DNA of 64,000 bases, from the NCBI RefSeq assembly GCF_019599045.1, contig NZ_CP080623.1:642501-706500 (forward strand), read 5' to 3'. The notes under the pieces are model-generated. The model was not told the origin of the DNA, ran no database searches, and was given only the letters and a program-made list of their open reading frames with translations. Every line of letters starts with the position of its first letter. The stretch's first letter is position 1. This document shows positions 51,520-60,862 of this stretch, in pieces. Both the position numbers and the translations under genes were made by a program. The DNA comes from Roseovarius sp. SCSIO 43702. Lineage in GTDB: Bacteria > Pseudomonadota > Alphaproteobacteria > Rhodobacterales > Rhodobacteraceae.

Positions 51520-51549
51520 TGCATAAACCTCTGGACGAGTTTTGCAAAA
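51520..51549. promoter_or_regulatory. Candidate LysR operator between the oxygenase and its regulator
   Basis: TGCATAAA (51520-51527) faces TTTTGCA (51540-51546) across 12 bases, an imperfect inverted repeat of the T-N11-A kind. Within it lies the exact 10-bp palindrome TTTTGCAAAA at 51540-51549. The surrounding stretch 51515-51585 is clearly AT-richer than its neighbours, fitting a divergent promoter. Confidence 0.5.
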
Positions 51550-51588
51550 TTCATTCTTCTTAGGCTCAAGCTAGGGGAAAGCTATGCA

Positions 51589-52485
51589 ATGGCCGATTTC
51601 ACGCTGAAGCAACTGGAATACCTGCTGGCCTGTGTCGACGAGGGCTCGGTCGCGGGCGCGGCGGCGCGGCTCAACGTCTCGCAGCCCACGATCTCGGTCG
51701 CGATCGCCAAGCTCGAGGCGCGGCTTGGTGTCCAGCTCCTGCTGCGTCACCACGCGCAGGGCGTCACGCTGACCGGCGCGGGAGCCGACCTCGTGCCGAT
51801 GGCACGCAACCTGGTGGCGCAGGCCGAGGACCTGGGCCGTGCCGCGCAGGAGGCGGGGCAGGGCGTGCGCGGACGGCTGAGGGTCGGGGCGCTCTCGACG
51901 CTTGCGCCGAAGGTGCTGCCGCGCGTGATCCGCGTGATGGGCGAGCGGCATCCGGGGGTCGCGGTCGACATTCGCGAGGGCGGACAGGCGGAGATCCTGC
52001 GCAGTCTCTATGCCGGGCGGCTCGACCTCGCGGTGCTCTACGATATCGACCTGCCGCCCGACCTCGCGCTCGAGACGATGCCGGCACAATCGCCCTACGT
52101 GGCCCTCCCCGAGGGGCACCGGCTTGCGGAGCGGGAAGAGATCGCGCTCGAGGACCTGGTGGACGAGCCGCTCATCCTGCTCGACATGCCGCCCAGCCGC
52201 GACTTCTTTCTCAATTTCTTTCGTGCGCGCGGTCTCGAGCCGCGGATCGCGCAGACGTCGCCCTCGATGGAGGTGGTGCGCGGTCTCGTGGCGCAGGGGC
52301 TTGGCTATTCCATCCTCGTCACGCGGCCCGCGGGCGATCTGAGCTATGACGGGCGCCGCCTGATCATCCGCGCGCTGCGGGATTGCCCGACACAAAGCGC
52401 CATCGTGATCGCGCGGCCCGGTGGTCTGCGCGAGACACGGGCCATGGCGGCGTTCACCGAGATCGCGGGCGAACATCTGCGGTGA
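51589..52485 (+). CDS. LysR-family transcriptional regulator
   Basis: 298 residues. An N-terminal winged helix-turn-helix (TLKQLEYLLACVDEGSVAGA, LNVSQPTISVAIAKLEARLG, about 1-62) is followed by a periplasmic-binding-like effector domain (about 90-295) with the typical LRVGALSTLAPKVLPRVI. It very likely controls the divergent Rieske oxygenase gene (104 bases between starts). The inducer is unknown. Confidence 0.93.
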   Translation: MADFTLKQLEYLLACVDEGSVAGAAARLNVSQPTISVAIAKLEARLGVQLLLRHHAQGVTLTGAGADLVPMARNLVAQAEDLGRAAQEAGQGVRGRLRVGALSTLAPKVLPRVIRVMGERHPGVAVDIREGGQAEILRSLYAGRLDLAVLYDIDLPPDLALETMPAQSPYVALPEGHRLAEREEIALEDLVDEPLILLDMPPSRDFFLNFFRARGLEPRIAQTSPSMEVVRGLVAQGLGYSILVTRPAGDLSYDGRRLIIRALRDCPTQSAIVIARPGGLRETRAMAAFTEIAGEHLR

Positions 52486-52503
52486 GGCGCCGCGCGCGTC
52501 CCG

Positions 52504-53676
52504 TCACGTGAGGGCGGCCACCTCCCATTGCAACTGCCGGACGCCGGCGAGGCGCGCGAACCGCGCGAGCTCCGCGGCGAGCTTCTCGTGCCGCGCGGTG
52601 CCCCACCTGACGCGCGGTTCGGGCCAGAAGCCGGTCACGCGCATGAGATCGCGGGCGCGATCCGCCTTCACCTCGATCCGGCCGACGAAGCGATCCGCTT
52701 CGAGCAGGGGATAGACATAGTAGCCCCAGCGCCGTTTCGAGGCGGGCACGAACATCTCGTTGCGGTAGTCGAAGCCGAAGAGGCGTTCGAGACGGTTGCG
52801 ATCACGCACCGCCGGGTCGAACGGGTTGAGGATGCGCAGCCGTGACGTGGGGGCCGGTGCGGTGGAGAGACGCGTTTCGATATCGGGGGCGGCGAGGGCG
52901 GCCGTCCACCGACCGTCCGCGCCCTCGACCTCGACCCGGACGGTATATCGCGCCGCGGCGCACCAGTCGCGCACCTCCCGTGCCGTCGCGGCGGCCCAGA
53001 ACCGCTGAACCTCGCCCGGACTGCCGATGCCGATCCGGTCGAGCGCCGCGCGGCACAGCCAGTCGACCTGCTCGGCATCGGCGGGCGCGTCGCCCAGACG
53101 GGCGGGAAAGACGCGCTCGGCCAGGTCGTAGTATTTCACGAAGTTCCTGCGGTGCGCGGTGGCGAGCTCGCCCGCATACCACATCTGGTCGAGCGCCTTC
53201 TTGTGCGGCGGGCGCGCCCACATCTCGCGGCTGGCGGCCGTCGTGTCGAAGGCGTGGGTCGAGAGCGCACCCTCGCGTGCGATGCGGTCGCGGATCGCCG
53301 CGATCTGATCGCGGCCGAGGCCCGAGCGATACCATTCATGCGCGGCGGCCTTCTCGCCCAGCCGCCGGAACTGTCTTTGCCAGTAGGGCAGCACCTCCAT
53401 CGGGATGAGCGAGGCGTCGTGGGTGAAATGCTCGAAGACGGCGCGGTCGCGTTCCAGCAGCGGCCAGAGCATCCCCTCGCGATAATTCTGGTTGCGCGAC
53501 CAGAGGATGTGATTGTGTGCACGCGTCACGTTGCGGATCGTGTCGATCTGCACGAAACCGAGGCGCCGGATGATGGCGGCCACGTCGAGCGGGCCGGTGG
53601 GCGTCTCGGCGAGGCCGTTCACGTCCAGCCAGAGGCGGCGGGCGTCGCGATTGCGGATGCGGAGGGGCGCGGACAT
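52504..53676 (-). CDS. YcaQ-like winged-helix DNA glycosylase family protein
   Basis: A 390-residue protein of the HTH_42/YcaQ family. The conserved N-terminal [21 protein letters not shown] contains the QxD motif (Gln43, Asp45) that is catalytic in E. coli YcaQ (AlkX), which unhooks interstrand crosslinks and removes alkylated bases. Later winged-helix and [22 protein letters not shown] blocks match too. The ATG at 53676 gives the conserved start; an in-frame upstream ATG adds 12 residues. It converges on the LysR gene. Confidence 0.85.
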   Translation of the reverse strand: MSAPLRIRNRDARRLWLDVNGLAETPTGPLDVAAIIRRLGFVQIDTIRNVTRAHNHILWSRNQNYREGMLWPLLERDRAVFEHFTHDASLIPMEVLPYWQRQFRRLGEKAAAHEWYRSGLGRDQIAAIRDRIAREGALSTHAFDTTAASREMWARPPHKKALDQMWYAGELATAHRRNFVKYYDLAERVFPARLGDAPADAEQVDWLCRAALDRIGIGSPGEVQRFWAAATAREVRDWCAAARYTVRVEVEGADGRWTAALAAPDIETRLSTAPAPTSRLRILNPFDPAVRDRNRLERLFGFDYRNEMFVPASKRRWGYYVYPLLEADRFVGRIEVKADRARDLMRVTGFWPEPRVRWGTARHEKLAAELARFARLAGVRQLQWEVAALT

Positions 53677-53807
53677 GCGCGCGAGGATTGGCCGCGACGA
53701 CAACCCAGTCAAGCCGCGCCCGCAGCGTCACACGGTTTTTGCCATGGAAATCGCGGCGGTCATTTGCTACCCCTCGCCGCATCGCAGCACGCCGAGAGGG
53801 CCACGAT

Positions 53808-54647
53808 ATGAGTGCCACCGCAAAGAAGACCGCGCCGTTGCCGGACGACATCCGCGCGATGAAGGGCGGCACGCCGATCGTGAGCCTGACCGCCTACACC
53901 ACGCCGATGGCACAGATGATGGACGCGCATTGCGATCTCGTGCTGGTGGGGGACAGCGTGGGCATGGTGCTGCACGGGCTGACCTCGACCCTCGGGGTGA
54001 CGATGGAGATGATGATCCTGCACGGGCAGGCCGTGGCGCGCGGGCTGAGCCGGGCGATGATGGTCGTCGACATGCCCTTCGGCAGCTACGAGGAAAGCCC
54101 CGAGCAGGCCTTTCGCAACGCCGCGCGGATCATGCGCGAGACCGGCGCGGGGGCGGTGAAGCTCGAGGGCGGGACGCACATGGCCGAGACCATCGCCTTT
54201 CTCGTCGCCCGTGGCGTTCCGGTGATGGCGCATGTGGGCCTCACGCCGCAGTCGATCAACACCCTGGGCGGCTACAAGGTGCAGGGCCGCGATGCCGCCG
54301 CCGAGAAGCTCATGGCGGATGCGCGCGCGGTGGCCGGGGCGGGCGCGTTCTCGGTCGTGCTCGAGAAGGTGCCGGCCGTGCTGGCCGACCGTATCACCGC
54401 CGAGATCGACATTCCCACCATCGGCATCGGGGCATCGGCCGGATGCGACGGGCAGATCCTCGTGGTGGACGACATGCTGGGGCTGTTCACCGCGTTCAAG
54501 CCGAAATTCGTGAAGCGCTTCGGCAACCTGGGCGAGGATGGCGAGGCCGCGATCGCCGCCTACGCCGCCGAGGTGCGCGCCCGCACCTTCCCGGCCGAGG
54601 AACATACCTTCGCCGCCGAGACCCCGAGGAAGGCCAAGGACAAATGA
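53808..54647 (+). CDS. panB: 3-methyl-2-oxobutanoate hydroxymethyltransferase
   Basis: 279 residues. Adds a hydroxymethyl group from methylene-tetrahydrofolate to 2-oxoisovalerate, the first step of pantothenate synthesis. [26 protein letters not shown] (metal Asp), [31 protein letters not shown] and [16 protein letters not shown] are all present. It is translationally coupled to panC by an ATGA overlap. Confidence 0.96.
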   Translation: MSATAKKTAPLPDDIRAMKGGTPIVSLTAYTTPMAQMMDAHCDLVLVGDSVGMVLHGLTSTLGVTMEMMILHGQAVARGLSRAMMVVDMPFGSYEESPEQAFRNAARIMRETGAGAVKLEGGTHMAETIAFLVARGVPVMAHVGLTPQSINTLGGYKVQGRDAAAEKLMADARAVAGAGAFSVVLEKVPAVLADRITAEIDIPTIGIGASAGCDGQILVVDDMLGLFTAFKPKFVKRFGNLGEDGEAAIAAYAAEVRARTFPAEEHTFAAETPRKAKDK

Positions 54648-55486
54648 CAGCGCCTATCGTCAGGCGGGTGTCCGAGTTGCGCGCGCTGACCCGCGAATGG
54701 GTCATGGCGGGCGAGCGGATCGGCGTGGTGCCGACAATGGGCGCGCTGCATGACGGGCACCTGTCGCTGGTCGCGGCGGCCAAGAAGACCTGTGACCGCG
54801 TGATCGTGACGATCTTCGTCAACCCCAAGCAGTTCAACAATCCCGAGGATCTCAAGACCTATCCCCGCACCGAGGAAGAGGACGCGCGCAAGCTGGCCCG
54901 CTTCGATGTGGACGCGATCTTCGTACCCGAGGGGGACGAGATGTACCCGGAGGGCTTCTCGACCACCGTGTCGGTCGCCGGCCTGACGGACGTGATGGAC
55001 GGCGTGCATCGGCCCGGTCATTTCGACGGGGTGGCGACGGTGGTGGCGAAGCTCTTTCTCCAGACATCGGCGACGGACGCCTTCTTCGGCGAGAAGGACT
55101 TCCAGCAGCTCCAGGTCGTGCGCCGCATGGCGCGCGATCTCGACATGGGCGTGACGGTGCATGGGTGCCCCACGATCCGCGAGATCGACGGGCTGGCCAT
55201 GTCGTCGCGCAACCTGCTTCTGTCGGATCGCGCCCGGACGCTCGCGCCGCGCCTCTTCGAGGAGATGGAGGGGATCGTCGAGGGCGTGAGGGGCGGCGGC
55301 GCGTTCGGCGATTTGCGCGAGACGGCCATCGCTCGGTTGCAGAAAAGCGGTTTCGGCGAGGTCGATTACCTCGAGATGCGGGCGAATGACGACCTGGGGC
55401 TTCTGGCCGCGCCCGACCGGCCCGCGCGCCTGTTCGCGGCGGCGTGGCTGGCGGGTGTGCGGCTCATCGACAACATCGCGGTCTAG
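54644..55486 (+). CDS. panC: Pantothenate synthetase (pantoate--beta-alanine ligase)
   Basis: A 280-residue enzyme that ligates pantoate and beta-alanine with [17 protein letters not shown] (HIGH-like), [27 protein letters not shown] and [11 protein letters not shown] (KMSKS-like) are intact. The ATG at 54644 overlaps the panB stop. Confidence 0.96.
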   Translation: MTAPIVRRVSELRALTREWVMAGERIGVVPTMGALHDGHLSLVAAAKKTCDRVIVTIFVNPKQFNNPEDLKTYPRTEEEDARKLARFDVDAIFVPEGDEMYPEGFSTTVSVAGLTDVMDGVHRPGHFDGVATVVAKLFLQTSATDAFFGEKDFQQLQVVRRMARDLDMGVTVHGCPTIREIDGLAMSSRNLLLSDRARTLAPRLFEEMEGIVEGVRGGGAFGDLRETAIARLQKSGFGEVDYLEMRANDDLGLLAAPDRPARLFAAAWLAGVRLIDNIAV

Positions 55487-55509
55487 GTTCCGGCGCGGGC
55501 GGGCCAAGA

Positions 55510-55528
55510 CCCCGGGCCGCGCCCGGGG
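55510..55528. terminator. Hairpin between panC and serA
   Basis: CCCCGGGC (55510-55517), CGC loop and GCCCGGGG (55521-55528) form a perfect 8-bp stem 24 bases after panC and 8 bases beyond the serA stop. It lies between convergent genes and lacks a T-run. Confidence 0.55.
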
Positions 55529-55535
55529 CCGCGTG

Positions 55536-57131
55536 TCAGGCGACGTCGAACTCGAGCGGCCGGATCTGGCGGAACTTGCCGGTCTCGCGCAACTTGCCGA
55601 TGACCTCGTCCGAGACCTTGGCATCCACGTAGAGCAGCGCGATCGCCTCGCCCCCGGCCGTCGCCCGGCCCAGGGTGAAGTTGGCGATGTTGACGCCGTT
55701 CTCGGCCATGGTCTGCCCGAGGACACCGATGATGCCGGGCTCGTCCGTGTTGGTGGTATAGAGCATGTGCGGCCCGATCTCGGCGTCGATGTTGATCCCC
55801 TTGATCTGGATGAAGCGCGGCTTGCCGTCGGAAAAGACCGTGCCGCCGATGGAGCGCTCGCGTTCCGCCGTGACGACCGTAAGCTTGATGTAGCCGTCGA
55901 ACACGCCCGACTTGTCCTGGTGCGTGGTGCTGATCTTGATGCCGCGTTCGCGGGCGGTGACGGGAGCCGAGACCATGTTCACCTCGGGGTTCACGGACTT
56001 CATGATCCCCGCGACGGCGGCGCAGGTCAGCGCCTCGAGGTTCATCGAGGCGACCACGCCGTCATAGAGGATGTTGATGGCCTTGATCGGCTCGTCCGTC
56101 ATCTGGCCGATGAAGTTGCCCAGGTGCCCGGCGAGCTGGATCCACGGGCCCATGACCTTGGCCTCCTCGGCGGTGACGGAGGGCATGTTGAGCGCGTTGG
56201 TCACGGCGCCGGTGAGCAGGTAGTCCGAGATCTGTTCGGCCACCTGGATCGCGACGTTTTCCTGCGCCTCGGTGGTCGCGGCGCCGAGATGCGGCGTGCA
56301 GACCACGTTGGGCAGGCCGAAAAGGGGGCTGTCGGTCGCGGGCTCGACCTCGAACACGTCGAAGCCCGCCCCGGCGACGTGACCCGATTTCAGAAGCTCG
56401 GCCAGCGCGGCCTCGTCCACCAGCCCGCCGCGTGCGCAGTTGATGATCCGCACGCCCGGCTTGGTCCGGGCAAGGCGTTCCTTCGACAGGATATTGCGGG
56501 TCTGGTCGGTCAGCGGGACATGCAGCGTGATGAAGTCGGAGCGCGCGATCAACTCGTCGAGCTCCACCTTCTCGACGCCCATCTTGTCGGCCTTCTCCTG
56601 GCTGAGGAACGGGTCGTAGGCGATGACCTTCATCCGGAGCCCCAGCGCACGCGCGCAGACGATGCCGCCGATATTGCCCGCGCCGATGACGCCCAGCGTC
56701 TTGGCCGTGAGCTCGGTGCCCATGAAGCGCGACTTCTCCCACTTGCCCGCATGGGTCGAAGCGCTGGCTTCGGGGATCTGGCGCGCGACGGCGAACATGA
56801 GCGCGATGGCGTGCTCGGCGGTGGTGATCATGTTGCCGAAAGGCGTGTTCATGACGATCACGCCCTTTTTCGACGCGGCGTCCTTGTCGATGTTGTCGGT
56901 GCCGATCCCGGCGCGGCCGATCACCTTGAGATTGGTGGCGCGGTCGAGGATCTTGGGCGTGACCTTGGTGGCCGAGCGGATGGCGAGGCCGTCGTAATCG
57001 CCGATGATCTCGGCGAGTTTTTCCTTGTCCTTGCCGAGGTCGGGCATGAAATCCACGTCGATGCCGCGATCGCGGAATATCTGGACGGCGGTTTCGGAAA
57101 GCTTGTCGGAAACGAGAACCTTGGGGGGCAT
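55536..57131 (-). CDS. serA: D-3-phosphoglycerate dehydrogenase
   Basis: 531 residues. Catalyses the first step of serine synthesis, 3-phosphoglycerate to 3-phosphohydroxypyruvate. The substrate domain is followed by the NAD domain with LGVIGAGNIGGIV, the catalytic Arg in INCARGGLVDE, and HLGAATTEAQENV with catalytic His. A long C-terminal part (about 320-531) carries the ASB and ACT domains (TDEPGIIGVLGQTMAENGVN) that allow serine feedback. The ATG at 57131 begins MPPKVLVSDKLS; frames upstream are not conserved. It follows serC 85 bases away. Confidence 0.96.
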   Translation of the reverse strand: MPPKVLVSDKLSETAVQIFRDRGIDVDFMPDLGKDKEKLAEIIGDYDGLAIRSATKVTPKILDRATNLKVIGRAGIGTDNIDKDAASKKGVIVMNTPFGNMITTAEHAIALMFAVARQIPEASASTHAGKWEKSRFMGTELTAKTLGVIGAGNIGGIVCARALGLRMKVIAYDPFLSQEKADKMGVEKVELDELIARSDFITLHVPLTDQTRNILSKERLARTKPGVRIINCARGGLVDEAALAELLKSGHVAGAGFDVFEVEPATDSPLFGLPNVVCTPHLGAATTEAQENVAIQVAEQISDYLLTGAVTNALNMPSVTAEEAKVMGPWIQLAGHLGNFIGQMTDEPIKAINILYDGVVASMNLEALTCAAVAGIMKSVNPEVNMVSAPVTARERGIKISTTHQDKSGVFDGYIKLTVVTAERERSIGGTVFSDGKPRFIQIKGINIDAEIGPHMLYTTNTDEPGIIGVLGQTMAENGVNIANFTLGRATAGGEAIALLYVDAKVSDEVIGKLRETGKFRQIRPLEFDVA

Positions 57132-57216
57132 GGGGGTGATCCTTTGATTGAGGAGCGGTGCGCGCGCCCCGGAGCGATCCGGGGCCTCATGGGATGGGGG
57201 GCCGGGACGGGCCGCG

Positions 57217-58377
57217 TCAGGCCGGCGTGGCCGCACGAGCGGCGATCTCGGTCTCGAAGGCCCAGCCGATCCACGGCATGAGCGCTTCGACATCCGACGT
57301 CTCGACCGTGCCGCCGCACCAGATCCGAAGGCCGGCGGGCGCATCGCGATAGGCGCCGATGTCGTAGGCCACGCCCTTTTCCTCGAGCCGTTTGGCGACG
57401 GCCTTGGCGAAGGCGGCGCCGTCGTCGATGCGGTCGTCGCCGAAGACGAGGCAGACGGAGGTGTTCGAGCGGATGGCGGGATCGCGGGCGAGGAAGCGGA
57501 GCCAGTCGTGATCGGCCACGAAACGCTGGATCACCGCGAGGTTCGCATAGGCGCGTTCGCGCAGGCCCTCGAGCCCGCCGGCCGCGCGCGCCCAGTCGAG
57601 CGCGCGCAGGTAATCCTCGACGCAGAGCATCGAAGGCGTGTTGATCGTGGCGCCCTCGAAGATGCCCTCGATCAGCTTGCCGTCCTTGGTGAGACGGAAA
57701 ATCTTGGGCAGCGGCCAGGGCGGCGTATAGCTTTCGAGCCGTTCCACCGCGCGGGGCGACAGGACGATCATGCCATGCGCGGCCTCACCGCCGAGCACCT
57801 TTTGCCACGAGAAGGTCGTGACATCGAGCTTGTCCCACGGCAAACGCTGCGCGAAGGCCGCAGAGGTGGCATCGCAGATCGTGAGCCCCGCGCGATCCGG
57901 TTTGATCCAATCGCCGTTGGGGACGCGCACGCCCGAGGTGGTGCCGTTCCACGTGAAGACCACGTCCTTGTCCGTGTCTACCTCGGAAAGGTTAACGATT
58001 TCCCCATAGGGCGCTTCGCGCACCGTCGCGTCGAGTTGAAGCTGCTTGACCGCGTCGGTCACCCAGCCCTTGCCGAAGCTCTCCCAGGCCAGCATCTCGA
58101 CCGGGCGCGCGCCCAGCATGGTCCACATGGCCATCTCGACGGCGCCGGTGTCGGAAGCGGGGACGATGCCGATGCGGTAGCCGTCGGGGATGCCCAGCAC
58201 CTCGCGCGTGCCGTCGATGGCGGCCTTCAGCCGCGCCTTGCCCAGGGCCGCGCGATGCGACCGGCCAAGCGGCGCGTCCGAGAGGGCGGCAAGGTCGAAT
58301 GTGGGATACTTGGCGCAGGGGCCGGAGGAAAAACGCGGGTTTTCCGGCCGCGTGCCGGGTTCGACGATATCGGTCAT
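57217..58377 (-). CDS. serC: Phosphoserine aminotransferase
   Basis: A 386-residue class V enzyme converting phosphohydroxypyruvate to phosphoserine. Family motifs include [13 protein letters not shown] at the N-terminus, [49 protein letters not shown] and the PLP-Lys segment [15 protein letters not shown]. The length fits the long alphaproteobacterial SerC form. It is preceded by the serC leader RNA and transcribed with serA. Confidence 0.96.
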   Translation of the reverse strand: MTDIVEPGTRPENPRFSSGPCAKYPTFDLAALSDAPLGRSHRAALGKARLKAAIDGTREVLGIPDGYRIGIVPASDTGAVEMAMWTMLGARPVEMLAWESFGKGWVTDAVKQLQLDATVREAPYGEIVNLSEVDTDKDVVFTWNGTTSGVRVPNGDWIKPDRAGLTICDATSAAFAQRLPWDKLDVTTFSWQKVLGGEAAHGMIVLSPRAVERLESYTPPWPLPKIFRLTKDGKLIEGIFEGATINTPSMLCVEDYLRALDWARAAGGLEGLRERAYANLAVIQRFVADHDWLRFLARDPAIRSNTSVCLVFGDDRIDDGAAFAKAVAKRLEEKGVAYDIGAYRDAPAGLRIWCGGTVETSDVEALMPWIGWAFETEIAARAATPA

Positions 58378-58378
58378 G

Positions 58379-58436
58379 GATACCCTTACAGATATGTGCC
58401 CCTCGTTGGGGAGGGGTGTCCCACGCATAGGGTTAG
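58379..58436 (-). ncRNA. serC leader RNA motif
   Basis: Read leftward from 58436 to 58379, the RNA gives ACCCUAUGCGUGGGAC, then the hairpin CCCCUC-CCCAAC-GAGGGG, then CACAUAUCUGUAAGGGU. The outer ACCCU pairs with AGGGU, a second stem (AUGCGUG/CACAUAU) is partly paired, and the structure ends just before the serC ATG. This agrees with the alphaproteobacterial serC motif described upstream of serC-serA operons. The ligand or mechanism is not established. Confidence 0.65.
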
Positions 58437-58556
58437 GGCGTTTGCTGCGCTGCCGCAAGTGTCGAATTGCGCTTTTGCGGCCGTTCGTGCAGTAAACGCG
58501 ACAGGAGGCGGCGCGGATCGGAAACATCGGCGCGCGCGAGCAGAAGGGTGAAACGC

Positions 58557-59441
58557 ATGAAGATCGTGACGCTGATCGCGCAGCCCGGAGGGTTGCAGCC
58601 GGCGCTGGTCGAGAGCCTGCGCAACGCGTGGGGCGGGGGTGACGCGCTATGGCTGGCGCCGGACGAGGCGGCGGAATTCGCGGTGGCGGACGTGCCGGGC
58701 AATCGCTGGGACGTCTGGGAAAGCCTGCAGGCCGACGCCGTGGACCTGATCGTGCAGCCGGCGGAAAACCGTGCGAAATCAATGCTTCTGGCGGATATGG
58801 ACAGCACGATGATCGAGCAGGAATGCATCGACGAGCTGGCCGACGAGGCGGGCGTCGGCGCGCATGTGCGCGAGGTGACGCGGCGCGCGATGAACGGCGA
58901 GCTGGATTTCGAGGGGGCGCTGGTCGAGCGGGTCGCCCTGATGAAAGGGCTCGAAGCGGGCGTGATCGAGCGGGTGCTGGACGCGCGCATCACCCACATG
59001 CCGGGGGCGGCGACGCTGCTGGCGACGATGCGGGCGAAGGGGGCTTACACGGCGCTCGTGTCGGGCGGGTTCACGCAGTTCACCGAGCGCGTGGCGGCCG
59101 CGCTGGGCTTCGACGAGAACCGGGCCAACACCCTTGTCATCAAGGACAATCTCCTGGCGGGCGAGGTGCGGATGCCGATCCTCGGGCGGGCGGCGAAGGT
59201 CGAGGCGCTCGAGGAGATCACCGCGCGGCGGGGTTTGACGCCCGATGACGTGATCGCCGTGGGCGACGGGGCGAACGACCTAGGCATGTTGCACCGGGCC
59301 GGGACGGGGGTGGCGCTTCATGCGAAACCCAGCGTGGCGGCGGAATGCGACGTGCGTGTCAATCACGGCGACCTGACCGCCCTGCTTTACCTGCAGGGCT
59401 ATGCCAGGTCCGAGTTCGTCACCTCCGCGCCGAAAGGTTAA
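58557..59441 (+). CDS. serB: Phosphoserine phosphatase
   Basis: A 294-residue HAD-family enzyme for the last step of serine synthesis. An N-terminal ACT-like part (1-70) precedes DMDST (residues 80-84, catalytic Asp80), the SGGF motif in [13 protein letters not shown] and [16 protein letters not shown]. The ATG at 58557 follows AGAAGGG. Its TAA stop is supplied by the first base-pairs of the repeat box GGTTAACGGGGCG, so repeat insertion may have set the present C-terminus ([10 protein letters not shown]). Confidence 0.96.
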   Translation: MKIVTLIAQPGGLQPALVESLRNAWGGGDALWLAPDEAAEFAVADVPGNRWDVWESLQADAVDLIVQPAENRAKSMLLADMDSTMIEQECIDELADEAGVGAHVREVTRRAMNGELDFEGALVERVALMKGLEAGVIERVLDARITHMPGAATLLATMRAKGAYTALVSGGFTQFTERVAAALGFDENRANTLVIKDNLLAGEVRMPILGRAAKVEALEEITARRGLTPDDVIAVGDGANDLGMLHRAGTGVALHAKPSVAAECDVRVNHGDLTALLYLQGYARSEFVTSAPKG

Positions 59442-59658
59442 CGGGGCGAACCCCACGTCGGTATCCATGTCGGTATCCACGTCGGTATCGCGTCGGTGGA
59501 AGGTGAGTCGCACCGATCGTTAACGGGGCGCACGCCGATCCGGCCCGGGCGGGCCGCTCTCGCGATGGATGACCCGGAAGTTAACGGGCCGCACGCTCGT
59601 CACGGCGCTTCCTTGGCGGGGGGTGAGTCGCCGCAAGTGACGACCGCGCGCGCGGTCA
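59433..59658. repeat. Repeat block locus B: three GTTAACGG boxes, four 12-bp GTCGGT units, GGTGAGTCG tails
   Basis: Box B1 (AAAGGTTAACGGGGCGAACC) at 59433-59452 is followed by four exact 12-bp units at 59453-59464, 59465-59476, 59477-59488 and 59489-59500, then GGTGAGTCG at 59502-59510. Two more boxes without tandem units start at 59519 and 59580; the last is followed by GGTGAGTCG at 59622-59630. The block ends in GTGACGACCG...CGGTCA over the AI-2E gene's stop, just as copy A ends over the YrhK-like stop. Confidence 0.85.
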
Positions 59659-60726
59659 GTCGGGGTCGGGGGCGGATTTGCCGAGCACGCCCTCGACGTA
59701 GAAGATCCGCACCGCGACGACGAGCACCAGGAGCATGGGCGTCGCGAACATCATGGCGAGGAAGCCGAAGAGCGCGCCGAAGGCGACGATGGTCACGATG
59801 ATGAGCGCCGGTGGCAGCGACGTCGCCTGGCGCTGGATGTTCGGGGTGATGAAGTTGCCTTCGAGCATCTGCACCGCGAAGATGAGAAGCCCGACCCAGA
59901 GGGCCTTGGTCGGGTCGATGGAGAAGGCGATGAGCATGGCGGGGATGCCGCCGATGAAGGGGCCGAAATAGGGAATGAAATTCGTGACCCCGGCGATCAC
60001 GCCAAGGGCCACGAAGACCGGCATCCCGAGCCACCACAGCCCGAGCGCCATCAGCACCGCCACCACGACCATCGCGACGAGCTGACCGAGGAGCCAGTGG
60101 AAGAGCCCCGGGCTCGCCTCGTCGAGGAACCGGCGCGTGCGCCCTTCCAGCGACGGCGGCACCAGCGCCATCGCGCCGCGGCGATAGAGGCCGGGATTGA
60201 CCGCGAGAAAGAGCGCCACGGCGATGACGACGAAGAGATTGGTGATCGCGCTCGCGATGGTCGAGAACGTGCCGGTGATGAGGCCCATCGCGTTCCAGCT
60301 TCCGCCCTGCTCGGGCTCCTCGATCTGGTTGACGAGATAGGTGCCGAAGCGCGAGGAGCGGAGATACTCCTCGAACCCGGTCAGCGCGTCGGGGAGGCGC
60401 TGGGCCAGCGTGTCGAACTGGCCGACGAGCTGCGGGCCGGTGGCCATGACGAGCGCGGTGATGAAAAGCGCGATGAACGCGACGACGATGCCGAGGGACA
60501 GGAGCCGCGGCATCGGCAGGTGATCGCGCAGCTTGGCCGCGAGGTGACAGATCACCACGGCGACGAGGATGCCCGCGAAGGTGAGAAAGGCGAGGTGGCG
60601 CAGGAACCACAGGGCCGCGGCGATGCCGCAGATGACGAGCACGACGAGCGTGGCGCGCACGACAAGGGCGATGGTCGATGTCTCGTCGCGCGTGCCGGGC
60701 GCTTTCGTCGTGTTGTCGTGGTTCAT
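59656..60726 (-). CDS. AI-2E family transporter (PerM/YdiK-like)
   Basis: A 356-residue inner-membrane protein with about eight predicted helices (pairs near 25-75, one near 85-105, several from 165 to 335). The family signature is NFIPYFGPFIGGIPAML, followed by VQMLEGNFITPNIQ. Members export autoinducer-2, or act as Na+/H+ exchangers in other bacteria; the substrate here is not known. I chose ATG 60726 over the ATG two codons upstream (60732); either works. Confidence 0.9.
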   Translation of the reverse strand: MNHDNTTKAPGTRDETSTIALVVRATLVVLVICGIAAALWFLRHLAFLTFAGILVAVVICHLAAKLRDHLPMPRLLSLGIVVAFIALFITALVMATGPQLVGQFDTLAQRLPDALTGFEEYLRSSRFGTYLVNQIEEPEQGGSWNAMGLITGTFSTIASAITNLFVVIAVALFLAVNPGLYRRGAMALVPPSLEGRTRRFLDEASPGLFHWLLGQLVAMVVVAVLMALGLWWLGMPVFVALGVIAGVTNFIPYFGPFIGGIPAMLIAFSIDPTKALWVGLLIFAVQMLEGNFITPNIQRQATSLPPALIIVTIVAFGALFGFLAMMFATPMLLVLVVAVRIFYVEGVLGKSAPDPD

Positions 60727-60862
60727 CCTCACCCCCCGCCGGCCCCGGCCCGTTCACCGCTGGTATGACGCGCCGTCTTTCATCGCCAACGGGGTGGCAG
60801 GGGCACGGGTTCCCCCGCGCATCCCCCTCGCCAACGCCGCGAGATCGGCGTAAAGCGGATTC

